Shown: positions 20,973 to 35,900 of the stretch, piece by piece | How positions within the stretch are numbered: the first letter of the stretch is position 1 | Layout of the letters: every line of letters begins with the position of its first letter | NCBI GenBank assembly: GCA_946406115.1 | Contig: OX291541.1 | Coordinates: 20,987,908-21,051,907, forward strand | DNA length: 64,000 bases | Source: Apoda limacodes | Taxonomy: Eukaryota > Arthropoda > Insecta > Lepidoptera > Limacodidae | Reading direction: 5' to 3' | Program-made: the position numbers and the translations under genes | Notes under the pieces: model-generated | What the model was told of the DNA's origin: nothing | Seen by the model: only the letters and a program-made list of their open reading frames with translations | The model's database searches: none

Positions 20973-23900
20973 ATGAGAAACAGTTTCAACAAAATGGTAC
21001 GTATATTTAATTCATTCAAATACTTTGACAAAATTAGTAATCTGTCTATTCAAAAGAATTGATTTACTGACATTGCAATAAGAATTAGACTAAATACATA
21101 TACACATTATATAAATGTGTATTCCTTAGTTGGTGTGCGTATAATAAAACTTCTTTCTTATAAAGTCTTACTGGACTTGTGTTAATATTTTTTACATACA
21201 ATTAACTATATTACAAAATTGTTCATACGATACTAAGTCTGTCTAGCTGTTTCTTTGTGTGTAAACTCATCACGTTCCGTCTGTTAAAGGTAAAATTACT
21301 GCAATATGTATTACTCTGTCAATCGCTAAAGTTACGGGAATTCTCGGTTATTTCTAAGTCTTTTAAATCTTTTAAATACAGCGAGACACGGCAATAGTTA
21401 AAGATTTGTGGTAAGAAAACAAGTAACGGATATCTTTATTAAAATTTCCCGTGAGAAATTAAAAAAAATGTTTGCAAATTTGTATGATTACTTAATAAAA
21501 TAGGAAATTGACGAAAAAGTAAACATCAAAAAAATTTTTAAACGTCAAATTAATCCCTTAAAGCTGACAGAGTGTTAATTAATATTATCTTTTTCTTAGC
21601 TTCGGATCCCAAAAAACAGTTTTCACGTATCTTGGATACATTTTTTTGGCTTTATTGGATATATTAAAGTAAATGGCTTTATTTGCATATCAATCTGCAA
21701 AAATACAGTAAATACTTGCGGGACGTAACATAAGTTATATCTCGGTACTAAATTTTTTTTCAAATGGCTGCACACAAAAAACGTAATAAGACGACTAACA
21801 TAGACACAGACAAATAACTTTATAATTTTAAGTTTGTAACGTTTGTTAATGTTTGTAATTTTAATATTAAAATACAGAATAAAAAAGGTTTTGGTGTTTC
21901 AATTGTTCCAGACTTTGTTCCCAGTTCTAAAAACTGGTTGCTTCATGCCCGATACGTAAGAGGAGAACACGCGTTGTGTCTGGATCTGGTCGACGAGCTG
22001 CAAAAACAGACCAACAACACGCATAGATATGCACATTTTATAAAGGTCATAGATCTATTTGGAGATTTTTTGTCTGAGTTTTTTCTGCGGTCATTAACAG
22101 ACGGTTTACTGTTTATCACCAATCAATCGTTAATCAGCATCCAGCAGTCCACTGTTGGTCGGTAACTTCGGTTCTTCGTCTTTACTTAAAATCCAGTTTA
22201 TATTGACCAAATTCTGTTTCTTTCTGGCTCTTTTCAGTAGAAAACAGCGTTGTGAACCAATTGTAGTAAAACCAAAATTTTAGAACTTTTCTCGCAGCAT
22301 AAATGATGCTCATGGCTACTTTCTACCATCGCGCCGCTCGCCATCGGCAGGGAATTCATTCCCACACTTTAGAACCAGTAATTTCAGAGAAATTTCCTCC
22401 TGCGAACGCTTGGGTTGTGGAATGAGCTCCCTGTCAAGGTTTTCGCTAAGGACTACACTACGGGGTTCTTCTTCCGAGAAGTTATTAGATTTTTGAAGGG
22501 TCAGCAACGCGCGAGTGATACCCCTGATGTTGCAAGCTTCCAAAGGCTACAGTGACTGCTCACCATCAGGCGGACCGTAAGCTTGTTTGCCACCGTAGTG
22601 GTAATAAAAAAATATCTTTTTTTTACGTTATTTTGACTTTTCCTTGTGGAAACATGTGGTTTTCAAACTTGATTATTGTGCTAACTCTCTCAGAACCATT
22701 ATTTTTTTGTGTCGAATGTCTGCTCAAATGAGATGCTAAGGTGATAAGAAATTAATAATTTTCCTATTGCAATTTGTTAGATTTCTATAGAAGCAATTTA
22801 CCTATGCGCTAATTTCTAAAAAGCATTTTCCAAATTAAAGCTTCGGGTGCAGATCGGTACCATCTCGCAGTTTAAAAAAAGGGTGTTATCAGCATACATT
22901 TAAGGTTTTCAAAGTTAAATATCTCGTAAATGGCAATTATATTTAGTAAAACTATTTTATTACTGCATGTGTATCTTGTAGTAGAGAAAAGTTTGTTTGG
23001 GACTCATGTTTTTCAGATATTACGGTCAAAGCTAATTTTCAACTGGAATTATGGATTAAACAAGAAAATCTGAAAAAAAGACAATAATAAAAAATTAATA
23101 CGAGTATTATATTATTTTTCATTGTAATCATTTTCAGAGTATGTGAGTATGTCAGGCACATCAGCACACGCAGATCGGGACTTTTTATGGCGAGCGGCCT
23201 GTTTACGATAACACTCTTAATATTATTTTATCGACGTTAGTGTGGGAATTGGTTCATTTAGTCACAAATCTTGGTAAATAAAATATTTGCTTTGCAGGGC
23301 CATGTTCTTGCAGACACAGGGCGACTTCAAGAAGCCCTAGAAAGGTTTCACAGTTGCATTAGACTACAGCCTAGAGATCCAGAACCTTTGAAGCAAGTTG
23401 GAAAATGTTTGTGAGGCTAAGTAGATTTTTCTTTAGATTTCTTGTTGGTTTGTTAGGTATATTGTAGCAAAAAAAACGGCCAAGTGCGTATTGGTTCACG
23501 TGCAGTGTAGGGTTCCGTAGTAACTGTAATAACTGAAATTTAAATTTAAAAAAAGGGTAAGTAGCTATATTGAACTAGTTTCACCCGCCCTAAATTTAGT
23601 TAGCGGTATAGGATTTCAACGGCAACTCCTCAATTATAGAAAAAAAATCCGGCTCACACTTGACGTTTTCAAGTAGCCTTTGTCCTTTCCCGGGACTCAA
23701 ACTATCTCCATGCTGATTTTGCCCACGGTTCCACCCGTCCTAAATTCGGTTTTCGGTGCAGAATTTCAACGGTTACTCCTCAATTATAGAAAAAACAGAC
23801 ATATACTTGACGTTTTCGAGTAGTCTATGTCGTTTCTCGGGACTCAAACTCTCTCCATGCCAAATCTCATCTTAATTTGTACAGTGGTTTAAGCGTGGAG

Positions 23901-26900
23901 AGGTAACAGACTTTTATATTAATAAATTACAAATTGTTTTATCACGTCAAGTTTAGTGGTGAAACGCATTTATTGCTTTTACTTCAAATTCTATAGTAGT
24001 GACATAAATTGTTATTCTACATTAAAAACCAATTTTTCTTTGGAACGATTAGCTTTCCTCTTATAGTCAGTAGTGGCAGTATCCCTCTGGAGGCTTCAAT
24101 AGTAGGCTGCAGGCATGGCGGTTCCCATCTACCCTGGTAACGCTTCTCATACTCTACAATTTCATGATGAAATCTTTCACCTTGTTCGTCACTTACTGAA
24201 CCCATGTTAACAGGGAAGAAACTTAAATGGTGTAAAAAATTAATTTTCAGCAACATATTGCATCCTAGTTCGTGAAATTCAGCATCCGATTATTTTTCTC
24301 ATGGAAATCCGGTGATTTGTGATTGCAAAGGAAATGTTTTGTAACGTCGACAAAAGCCAACCATGCATTTTTTTCAATGGGACTGAGGCTCGATAAAAAA
24401 GAAGGATCATTGACTAATTTTCTTATGTCAGGACCGATGAAAATGCCTTGTTTATTTTTGCCTCACTTAGGCACTTTAAAAATCCGGGTCCTTCTTTGGG
24501 GAGTACTTTTACAAAATTACGTGATATCTTAATATAAATTTGTTTTCTGTTGATTACTAAGTATACCTAATACGAATTACCACTCGGGATATCGGTGATT
24601 TATTTGGTTTTAAATACTGTTATTAATGTTAATGATATTCTTCAACTCGTATGCTTATGGTAGTAAAACAGAGCTTTCTCCAATTTTAATTTTTATTTTG
24701 TTTTTAATAAATATGCAAATCGTAATCTGTTATTCAAAAAAAATATAACAATTATTAATTAAAACACTACTAAATCGTTATTTATATATTATATATATGC
24801 AAATCAAATAATATCAATAGGTGCATTTCATTTACTGCTTTAATGCGTGTAATGTCAATCCAGCCAAGTTAAAAAGAAAAATTCTGTATGATACACTGAA
24901 CAAATGTTGGCTCATTCCTACCTACCTACTATAAAATGACATTATCAAGTAAATCGATTTACTATGTGTATACAATAAATCAATATGCTATTTTTTATAG
25001 CTTAGAAGATACTGACGTCTGCGCAGCCGCAGTCACTGAGACAATCCTCGCTGGTATGGAATGTAATATTCCTAACCCGCGAGTAGCTGCCGGCGTCAAA
25101 AAACGACCGTGGTCTTGCAGAGAAGCTAAAATTTTTAAGCAAACTGCATATGATGCTTGGACCACGGCTCGTTATAATAAGGATCCGAATATTTCTGAGG
25201 TAAAACGCAAATTAAATGCTGCCTCGAGGTTCAGTAAGAAAGAAACTGCCACGGCAAAATTCCAATTCATCGGCAAAATAGGTGGGCGCCTTGCGAGCTA
25301 TCCTACTGGAAGTCGTGCTTTCTGGTCGCTTGCCAAAGCTGCCGAAGGGAACTTTTGCCAGTCGTCGTTACCACCAATGCGAAAGATCGATGGTGACTCG
25401 GCCCATAGTTCTAAAGTGAAAGCCGATCTACTGGGCAGTCTCTTTGCCTCAAACTCGAATATGAACGATGAAGGCGCTGTACCACCTACTATACCTTGGT
25501 GCGGTAACACCGTGCCGGAAATCTCCATAACACAGCGGGAGGTCCGGCGGGCGTTGCTTTCTCTAGACGTTCATAAGTCGAGTGGGCCAGACGGGATATC
25601 AGCAGTGGTGCTTAAGCAGTGTGCTCCTGAGTTATGTCCTGTACTCACGCGCCTCTTCGCGCTTTCCTACCATACTAGGCAATTTCCGTCTTCATGGAAG
25701 ACTGCGAATGTGCACCCGGTGCCCAAAAAAGGCGATAGGTCAGATCCATCGAATTACATATTACTATTACCTCACTCCTCTCCAAGGTGATGGAGCGTTT
25801 GATTAACACTCAACTTGTAAGATACCTAGAAGAACACGACCTGGTCCACGGTCAATACCGTCAATATGGCTTTCGCCACGGTCGCTCGACTGGAGATCTT
25901 CTAGTGTATCTCACACACCGATGGGCACTAGCCATTGAGAGTCAGGGGAAGGCATTGGCATGTAGCCTGGACATAGTGAAGGCGTTCGATCAGGTCTGGC
26001 ACCGAGGTCTTCTATCGAAGTTGCCATCTTACGGAGTGCCAAAGGGTTTGTGCAAATGGGGGGAACCGTATTTGACGGTAGTTGCTCTGATAGCATGGAC
26101 ATTATTGCTGGTGTCCCGCAAGGCTCTGTGCTGTCTCCTACGCTGTTTCTACTGCATATCAATGACATGTTGAACATCAACAACATGCACTGATATGCAG
26201 ATGACAGTACTGGAGACGGTTATTACACGGGTCGTGCAAACATCCCTCGTTTCGTTGTGGAGCAAAACCGCGGAGAACTTGTTTCTCAAATCGAGACCAC
26301 ACTGATCAAGGTAAACTTGGTCCGATTCAACCCTACAAAGACACAAGTCTGCGCGTTCACCGCTAAGCAAACCCCATTCACTGTAGTCCTACAATTCCAG
26401 AACACCCCCTCTCCATTTTCAAGAGCATTGGGTGTTGACACACCAGCGATGTTCAGTTTCGAGATCATTTGCAAGACAAGGTGAAGTTGTGTACTCAACA
26501 AAAGCGAGGCAGTACTTCACGCCGGGGCTGCTTTACAAGTCGCAAGTTCGACCCCATATGGAGTACTGCTGCCAACGGTTCAACGACGGGCTGTGAGAAT
26601 TGTCGACGTTCCTAAATTTACTTGCCGTATCGAACCCTTAAGTCTGAGGAGAGACTTTGCCTCCCTCTGTGTGTTCTACCGCTTGTACAATGGGATGTGT
26701 TCTGTGGAATTGTTCGAAATGATGCCCACGGCTACTTTCTACCATCGCGCCGCTCGCCATCGGCAGGGGAATTCATTCTCACTTCTCTAGAACCGAAATA
26801 GTCGCGTACAATGCGGTTTCAGAAAAACTTCCTCACGTGAACTCTTGGGTTGTGAAATGAGCTCCCTGCCAAGGTTTTCTCTAAGGACTCCAGTATGGGG

Positions 26901-29900
26901 TTCTTCAAGAAAAAAGTTATTGGATTTTGGAAGGGTCGGCAACGCGCGAGTGATACCGCTGGTGTTACAAGCATCCATAGGCCACGGTGACCGCTTAGCT
27001 TCAGGCAGACCGTGTGCTTGTTTGCCACCTTGTGGTATAAAAAAAAAATCTATATCTCCCGCGGCTCGATTCCGTAAAATGACAGCTAACAATTCTCGTT
27101 TGAAATCCATAGAAATAAGATGTACATTGCGCATTTGAAATTACGTATGACATTCATCGATTGTTGCGAAACCGCAATGTATATCTTATTTCTTTCAAAA
27201 AGGTTTGCAATCTTTTTACGGAATCAACCCGCCGGATACTAAAATAATTTGCTCATTCTGTATCGCTGCAGGCAGGGTGCGTTCTTACGGTGCTAGGAAC
27301 CTAGCAAATTGGTTTGTGCTTATGTCACCTACAGTGTGGCCTAATGTAAGGGACGGCAATTCCCTTTAAAACTTTAGGAAACTAATACAAAATAGACAAG
27401 ACAGTTATGGTATTAAAAACATTAAGTGTGCCATACCGCGGCGGTTTCTAGCAATGTGACGCTCCGCACAGCTATATCCAATGAATCCACTATCACCCCA
27501 CGGTTTCCAAATGTTCAAATTTCCAACATAAATTGACTAATTTCGCGTCGATATCACGAAGTTGGTATTTGGAACCAATACGCTTGAATAAAATTAAGTT
27601 CGCGGGGCGCGGGTGAAGTAGCTCCCAGCTGATCAAGTACTGTAGAACTAACTACATTTTGCACACCGGCAGCGAGCTGACCAAGTTTAATGGCATAGGA
27701 AGTGAATGGCGATGTGTCATTGCTAGCCAGCAGTCACCTACCTATACATGTTTACCGAACATTATCTCTCCGCACTATTAGGCCGCGCCCGCAATGCGGG
27801 TAGCATTAATTTGTGGGTAGCATGCTTAGCGCTTAGAGGATAGCTACACGTTATGATGATGAGTTAGTTGCTAAGATAAAACAATTGCCGTACTGGAGAT
27901 GGCTTGCGTGGCTAGTCGCTTGTTGCCGAGTGAAGCGCAAGTTGCATGGCGTGTAACTAGGCTTTCAACGAGTTGCCTAGCCAAGCAAGCCTACTTAGCG
28001 CCTAGATGGTCCGTACGCAGTGCGTTCCTATCCTAAATAGGATAAATGGGTTTTCTCAAATAGAAAACTATTGATCTGCGATATCCATCATCTTCTGAAT
28101 AAAAAAAAATAAAAAAGTTAAACAAAATACAAACAAAACAGAAGACAAATGAATTATTATTTGTCTCCGATTTCAACGAAAATATTCGGGAATAAAATAC
28201 TAATTTATACTGACCTAGTGCTCAAGTTATTATATTCTCTTTGCTAGTACTTTCTAATATGTTACTGCTTGGAGACATTTTTCCTAATTTTCATGCAAAT
28301 ACTACGGAAGGGCAAATAGATTTTCATGACTGGCTGGGAGATTCATGGGGTATATTGTTTTCTCATCCATCTGATTTCACTCCAGTTTGTACTACTGAAC
28401 TAGCGCGAGTCATTAAGTTGGTACCAGAATTCACAAAAAGAAATGTGAAAGTTATTGGATTATCGTGTGACTCTATTTCCTCTCATGTTGAGTGGTGCAA
28501 AGATATAATGAGTTATGCAGATTGTAGTGATGAAGTATTTCCATATCCCATAATTGAAGACAAGAGCAGAGAATTGGCTGTGAAGTTGGGAATGTTGGAC
28601 AAAGATGAATTAGATTCAGCAGGCATTGCCCTGACTGCTCGAGCAGTGTTTATTGTGGACACCAATAAAAAGTTCCGATTGTCTATTTTGTATCCTGCTA
28701 CAACAGGAAGAAACTTTGATGAAATTTTACGAGTGTTGGACTCAATGCAGCTCACTGATAAAGCCAAAGTTGCTACACCTGTTGACTGGAAGGTAGGAGA
28801 TCCCTGCATGGTTTTGCCAACTGTTCCTGAAGACCAGGAAAACCAGGTGTTCCCTCAGGGAGTTAAGGCTATTACTGTGCCTTCAGGCAAGAGGTATCTC
28901 AGGATGACCCCTTGCCCTAAACTTAAATAACTTCTTTCCAAAATGCTTTTATTTGAATAGATTTCATTTTAATAAAATTGGTGTTTTAATTTGTATGAGA
29001 AATTATGTCATTGGTACTATGTGTACAATTAAAAATTATTCTGCCAACTGTCCCTGAATACCTGGTATACTAGGGCATAAAGACATCAATTAGACTTTTG
29101 AAGTTTTCAGCCAGCATTAGTTAAGAAAAATCTTTTTTTGTCCTCATCATTTCTTTTTTACACTCCAAATCTAACATTATGCTGTCTTTCTGTCAAAAGG
29201 CTATATCTTTATATACCTCTCAGGCCTGGATAACATGCTATTGTGCCCTGACATAATTTTTGTCAATCCTTGATAAAACAATGTTTTTAGTTATTTTAAA
29301 TACCATTAAAACATCTGAACATAGGATATTTGCATACCTAATTAAATTACCTATCACCCACATCAAATTGTCTACTGACTTACATTTTCATATGATGAAA
29401 ATAAAAGGCCCAAGATCGGTGTTGAATTTCCAGTGTTGTTTTTTTTAACAAATAGGTCCCAGTTTATTAAATGGTACTAGGACATGACAGTATAATCATT
29501 CTAGTTGTTGTTTAGCTGTTCAGAAACCGAGATAGTGTTTTTTATTTTTTATGGGAGTTAGTATATGATTCACAATGTAATTTTTTCAGTTCAACCTAAA
29601 TGTTATTTTTATATAAACCATTATATCTACCATTTTTTATTTAAGTGATAGAAAATATATTCTCAAACAATATACAGTTTGCAGAAAAATGCCCGGTATG
29701 TGAAGGATTAACTGTAACAGGCCGTTATACTTACAAAATATGTGTTAGCCTTGATTATTACTTTATTTTCTTTATTAAGTAATATAAAAACCTACAATTT
29801 AAAACCTAAGCAAGATCCATATAAGAAACCTTTATAAGAAATTAAGGAACTAATATAAATACTATTGTAGATGCTTATTACGCTGTTGGTGTTTCATAAT

Positions 29901-32900
29901 AATACCACAATTTTAATGTTTAACTCATTATACTAATTTTGGTGGTAGTAAAAAAAACAAATTAAATATGAATACTTGTTACTCATCAAGTAGCAGTAGT
30001 GTTAGAACATACTTACATGTAATAAAGTGGATTAACTAAGCCATTTAAATGATAAGTTGTTTACTGCATACCTAATCCAAGTAGAAGTTCACTAACTTGG
30101 TGTTATACTCTCACCACTGCTCACATGTGAGTCGAGCACAAAATTAGTGGGCAGATAAGGGATTTTTATAACATATAATTTATATGGGTAATTATACAAA
30201 AATTGGGTTACTGTTGATCTTATTTTGATACCATGGTTTTTAGGAAAAAAATGTATATATATGCTTATGAAATATGAATATTGTATATATAGTATGAATT
30301 GTACTTATTTTTGTTTTGAGTTCGTTCAACAAAGAGCTGAGAAAATTGTTGACAAGCACAAATGTAGGAGCCATTTCAAACCCTTAAGTTTGAGGAGAGA
30401 GTTGTGTCTGTGTGTGTTTTGTGCAACTATTACTGATTGGATTTTGAAAGGGTCAGTAACTCAAAAGTAATATGTTGCAAGTGTCTATAGGCTGCGGTGA
30501 CCGCTTCATATAAGGCTGGCAGCAAACTTGCTTGCCACCTTGTTAGTATAAAAAAATAAAAAAGAAGTTAGTTATATTGTCAAATTCCAGTCCAGTTTCC
30601 ACTATTCCGGATTGATTCAGTAACTTTTTTAAAAAGTTTGCAAGTTATTTAGATTTTTTAAATTTTTTTTCAACCACAGCAACATGGAACTGATGTATTT
30701 AATGCAATTGAATTAAGAGAATATCAAATTTATAGCTTTTTAAAGGATTTTTAACATCATACATCTTAAAATCTAGTGATGGGTATCCTTCATATGAATC
30801 ACATTATAAAGGGTGAATAAAACTATAATATTACCTATACTGAAATATAATAAAATGAAATTGGTATAGGTTTTTAATAACTGGGGACAGAAATGTTTGA
30901 CTAACTTTTCTCACAAGTAGAAAAGTTTTTAAATAAACTTCAACAAACAGCACTACATAAAAATAATAAATATGTAGTTCTAAGATTCTTATTAAAATTG
31001 AAATTTGTATTGTATGCTAAATGATCTAGGCTCAGAGTCTTTTTCTTAATTTCTCAAGTACATTGAATATTTACACCACTAGCTAGCTTCAAAGGAACAT
31101 CATGAGGAAACCTGCATATGTTAATAAAAAGACGAATGTGAAGTCCACTATCCGCATTGGGGCTGCGTGTGGACTATGGCCTAAGGTATGAGCCTTATAA
31201 TGATTCTGAATGATAAGGTATTGAGCTACATTTTAACAAATCATAAAAGTGGTGATAAATCAAACCAAAACATAAGTACCTATATAAGATAGTAACAACT
31301 AGCCACAGTACTGGCATATTGACTGGACCCCTATATGTACACACTACAATGCTAACACTGGGATAGTAATGACTAGTGCAGATCGCGCACTACAGCTAAC
31401 TTCAACACCAACAGTAGTTAGACTTTATACTGATGCTGTTTTAAATAGTTTACAAGTTGTTTGGGTTTTATAATTTTTGCATCCAGGGTAGGTACACGGG
31501 CAACATGGGACTGATGTGTTTACCTCCTGCCATTATGAAAATGATGAATAAGATTGTATTTATGTATCACAACATTTATTCCCCGAAGGGTTACCAGTGG
31601 CTGAAAGAAACACACCCATCATTACAACAGCTTTTTTTCACCAAATTTTTTATAGTCCTGTCTGACACGTGCTGAGCCCATCTCTACAACACTGCTTCTG
31701 ATAGTTTGTCTGGACTAAGGTGGCTTTATATAAGTTATAAAAACCAGCTTTGTTATAATAATAAGCAGAACAATGAAAGTCACATTAAGAATACATTTAT
31801 TTTATTTATAGAGAAAAAAATGCACAAATAAACATAAGGGGGGACATAATTGTATACTTGTAGATGATTGTAGTCGGTCAACATCTATATTTTCTGATAT
31901 AAATGTTCTAAGCTTTGAATTACCATAGATTTCTTACTATAGCCCTACATTTTTTTATAGATATCGTCAAGGGCGGTTCCAGCTCTCTCTAGAAACATAT
32001 TTAGAAGCAAATAAGTTGACAAAGCAGCAGGATCCAGAAATATGCTGCGCTTTGGGTGAGTTTCAGCTTGGTTGGAAAAATATATTTTTACAAATTTTAC
32101 GTTTTTCCTATTTTTACCTTTATGTGTGCTACATTTCTTCTTGCCAAATTTCATGATTCTAGGTCAACGGGAAGTACCCTATAGGTTTTGATTTATTTTT
32201 GTTACAAATAGTTACAATATGCGACAAAAATAACCATATTTTTTAAAAACTTGCTTTTCTTAAAACATTAGAATCATATAAAAATTCAATCTAACCGAAA
32301 ATTGTACTAAAAAGTAAAAAATATTTTTTCAAAATGAATACATACAAAAGAAATTATATCCACACACACATACAATCACTTGATAAACTCTCAATATTCA
32401 CTCAAACTCTAGCACGTCAAACGTTCGTGTGTGGTGCACGCCTTGCTTTTATTGTCGTTCGTGGATAAAATTTCTTTTGTATTCATTTTGAAAAAATATT
32501 TTTTACGTTTTAGTACAATTTTCGGTTAGATTGAATTTTTATATGATTCTAATGTTTTAAGAAAAGCAAGCTTTGATGCATTTCACTTAAATCAAGTCGA
32601 CAGAGAGACATACCAAACTATGACGGCAATAGGGCTCTGTTTGCTCTTTGGGTATAAAACTCCAAAAATATACGATAATGCAAAAATTGCAATGATCACT
32701 CTTTCTATCTCTCTCTTAAAATGAAGGTGCAAAACGGCATCACGGTATCAAAAAATGCAAGGTAGAACTGGATTTTGTACCTTAGCCCACGTGCTATAAA
32801 TGTTTATGAAATGGCTGGTGGTGGTGGAAAGTTGTATGGCTATATAGTTCTTACGCACATAGATCTTGCGCATTACTTACCGCATTTTCATTGCGGTAGC

Positions 32901-35900
32901 TGAATGTGCATGGAACCTGGGTGAGACAGAGCGTGGTATAGAGTGGGCGCGAGCGGGAGTGAAGGCGGGAGGAGGGGAGCGAGCGGGGGCGCTGCTAGCC
33001 AGGCTGCTGCTTGCCTGTGAAGATGTTCAGGGCGCTATGGCTGCTTATGATCAGGCATTGACGTGAGTTGACAAAAAACCTCTCATAATAGATACAAAAA
33101 GAACTGCACCTAGTCCTATTTTTTTTGGGGATAAAATCAAGTAGTGCTGATAGACAGCTCGAAAACATTTGCAGCTACTTTTACTTAATCAAATGCACAT
33201 AATGATATTTATAAAGTAATGTGTCTAAAAATGTCGTATGACACCAGTGACTTTGTCATTACACACTAGGTTATTATCCTGCCTCGTGTGTGATGATAAT
33301 AATGTACCTACTAATGTTTATTTTTACGAAACTGTTTCGGTACAGTTTAATATCAAAATCCTTGTAACTGTCAGTACCCAGGCATGTGGAGCGGATACTT
33401 TAGCAGCGGCAGGTGCCCTTTGTCTGCGAGCTGATGACCCACGACGCGCCTTCCAGCTTTTGGGGGCTGCGCTGGCCCAGCAACCTACGCAACATGCAGC
33501 CGCGTTGGCTCTGGCCGCCATGATGTTACGACATCGCGATGTTGATGCCGCTCTTGCGAGATTAAAGGCTGCTCTGACAGCTCACCCAACTTGCGTGGCT
33601 GCTCATACGAACTTGGGTTTGGCGTTGTTGTCTAAGAAAAAATATGTTGCGGTAAGTGCTTAGTTACTTAGCACAAGTAGTAAATTGCATAGCTAGGCTA
33701 TGAAGAAAGTTTCTCAAGATTTCTTCATGGTGATCCGAAATGTAGATTTTGGCGCAATACAAAAGTAACTCTAGAAGAAATTGGTAGAAGGCCGTCCCAC
33801 GCTGCAGCTTACGATCCTTGATCGCCAATCGGTTATCTACAGGTTAAATGAGCGACGTGGCCTACCCATTGGCACTTGAGCTTGCTAATTATTGGAGCTG
33901 TATTAGTGACTTAGGTATTCGACGACTTCCCTCGTTCCGGATTTTATCGCGCAAAGAAACACAGTATAGCTCTCTCCGTAGATCTCCGAGCTTATTTCAG
34001 TGGCCAACAATTAGACCATTTCGTACATTTTTACAATCGAATAGCAAGGGCGTAGCCAGCTTTTGGGCTTTTGGGGAACAGACCTGGTACAAAATGTTGT
34101 TTCCATATGGCATTGCATCGGCACTTTAATCTATTATTCAAGATGGTAGGATTCCAGAGGTGCGTGGAGCTACTTTTGATTTTTATTGTGATTCTATTTT
34201 TCAAAAAGGGAGATAACAACCAGCTAAAACTATTTTACATCCAAATAGTGAGGCAGATTATACAGAAGACTGAGGAAGTATAATCAGCTCTCGTGTCTAG
34301 CTTTTGTGGACTATGAGAATGTTGACTCGGGATACGTCGAGGTGTTTGAGATATTTGTATAATTCGGCAAGGATGTCAGTTCAAGTATAAAACAGTCAAA
34401 CAAGAACCATTAAATTAAGTTACACAAATGAGTGAAACAGGAAGCCGTCATGGCCCCGAAACTGCTTAAAATTGCACTAAAAGATGTCTTTAAGTTACTA
34501 ATAAGTAAGTAGTAGTAGTTGCGAGTTAGGGGGAGGCATTACCATGTAGCCTTGACACAGCGAAGGCGTTCGATAGGGTCTTGTACCAGGGTCTTCTATG
34601 GAAGTTGCCATATTGCCTAGCTTTTTGTCCGGCAGACGCAAACGAGCCATAGTTACTCTGATAGCATGGACATTAATGCTAGTGTCCCGCAAGGCTCTGT
34701 GCTGTCTGCTAAGCTGTTTCTGCTGCCTATGACAATGACTTGTCCATCAACAACATACATTACTATGCAGATGACAGTACTGGAGGCGCTTACTATACGG
34801 TCTCTGCTAACATCCCAAGTTCCGTTGTGGAGGAAAATCGCGAAGAATCTTGTAATTGTAATCGATATCACTTTGTCCAAGGTCTCTGATTGGGGCGGGA
34901 AAACTAATTCGATTCAACCTTACAAAGATATGTCTGCGCGTTCACAGCTAAAACGATCTCATTCACTTACCATCTCTAAGAGCCTTGGGATCTTTTCCTG
35001 CTACGCCATTCTGAAATAATAGAGTAATAGTAGTCAAATAGTTTGGACTAGGACGTAGGTGATCCAAGAAGATGGGTTATCCGGTTTCGCAACATTTTGA
35101 TACAACGTTGATTTTACAACACCGCGATCTAAAATTCGGATAGTTCAAAATTATCGGTCGGTTGCTACACGTTACGACAAAATCCAATGCTGTTTTTTCT
35201 TGCGTGTGCCAGGGGCTGACATGCCTGCAGCGAGCCGTGTGGACAGCCCCGCTGAGCGCAGGGGCGGCGCACAACTTGGGGCTTGTGCTACTTATGTGTA
35301 AGAGACCTACATCGGCGTTCTGCAGGCTGGCTGCGGCTGCTGCACTGCACCCCACTCAGCCTTACACGGTATTGCTATTGTTAAATATAAGATAAGATCG
35401 TTTGATGACGCGAGATTATCTGGCTTCGAAAATTGTCTTGAAGTTTAGATGTTTTTCCGTCCATTTTTTTGATTTTCGCTTAATGTATTGTTTATTTATG
35501 AATATTGTTGATTTAGATCTAACGTAAAAAAAATCTTGGCATTTATTGTAGTTGCTCGTAATTCTTTTTTTTATAGATCTTTTTTATCTACTTGAAAGCT
35601 TAAAAAAATTTTTGAGTTAAGGGCGTTACCACTGTATTTTCCTTAACCCATTCATTGCGGTATCCAAAACTGCCTTACTTCGTGCCGGTTATAGAAAATT
35701 TTAGACGCCCGAATAGGATTTCATGATTTTTTTCAGAGTAAGTTAGAATTATGTTAGCTAACCTTTCAGTTTGATTGCAATTGTAGAGTGAAACGAGACG
35801 ATTTTGTTTAGGATTTGAAATTATATGATTAAAAGTAGTTTTAAGTGAAAATTTTATAGAACCTAAAAAACAGTGTGTGTGGATAAAAATTATGGCTGAT

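Larger units (their letters stand above)
28990..31960. other. Remainder of BBS4 intron 3; repeats, no further gene seen
   Basis: A+T-rich intron with a LINE-A fragment (30318-30557) and a SINE-like piece (31070-31205). Short frames such as 29260-29448 and 31457-31675 lack splice or family support. Confidence 0.45.

Noticed and set aside
21764..21817. ATG frame (MAAHKKRNKTTN) as the start of BBS4
   Set aside because: It meets an in-frame stop at 21815 before exon 2. The only GT donor inside it leaves the wrong phase for the acceptor at 21878, whereas the ATG at 20973 with donor GTACGT fits in phase.
28513..28809. Minus-strand 98-residue frame
   Set aside because: Antisense shadow of the Prx6 coding sequence.
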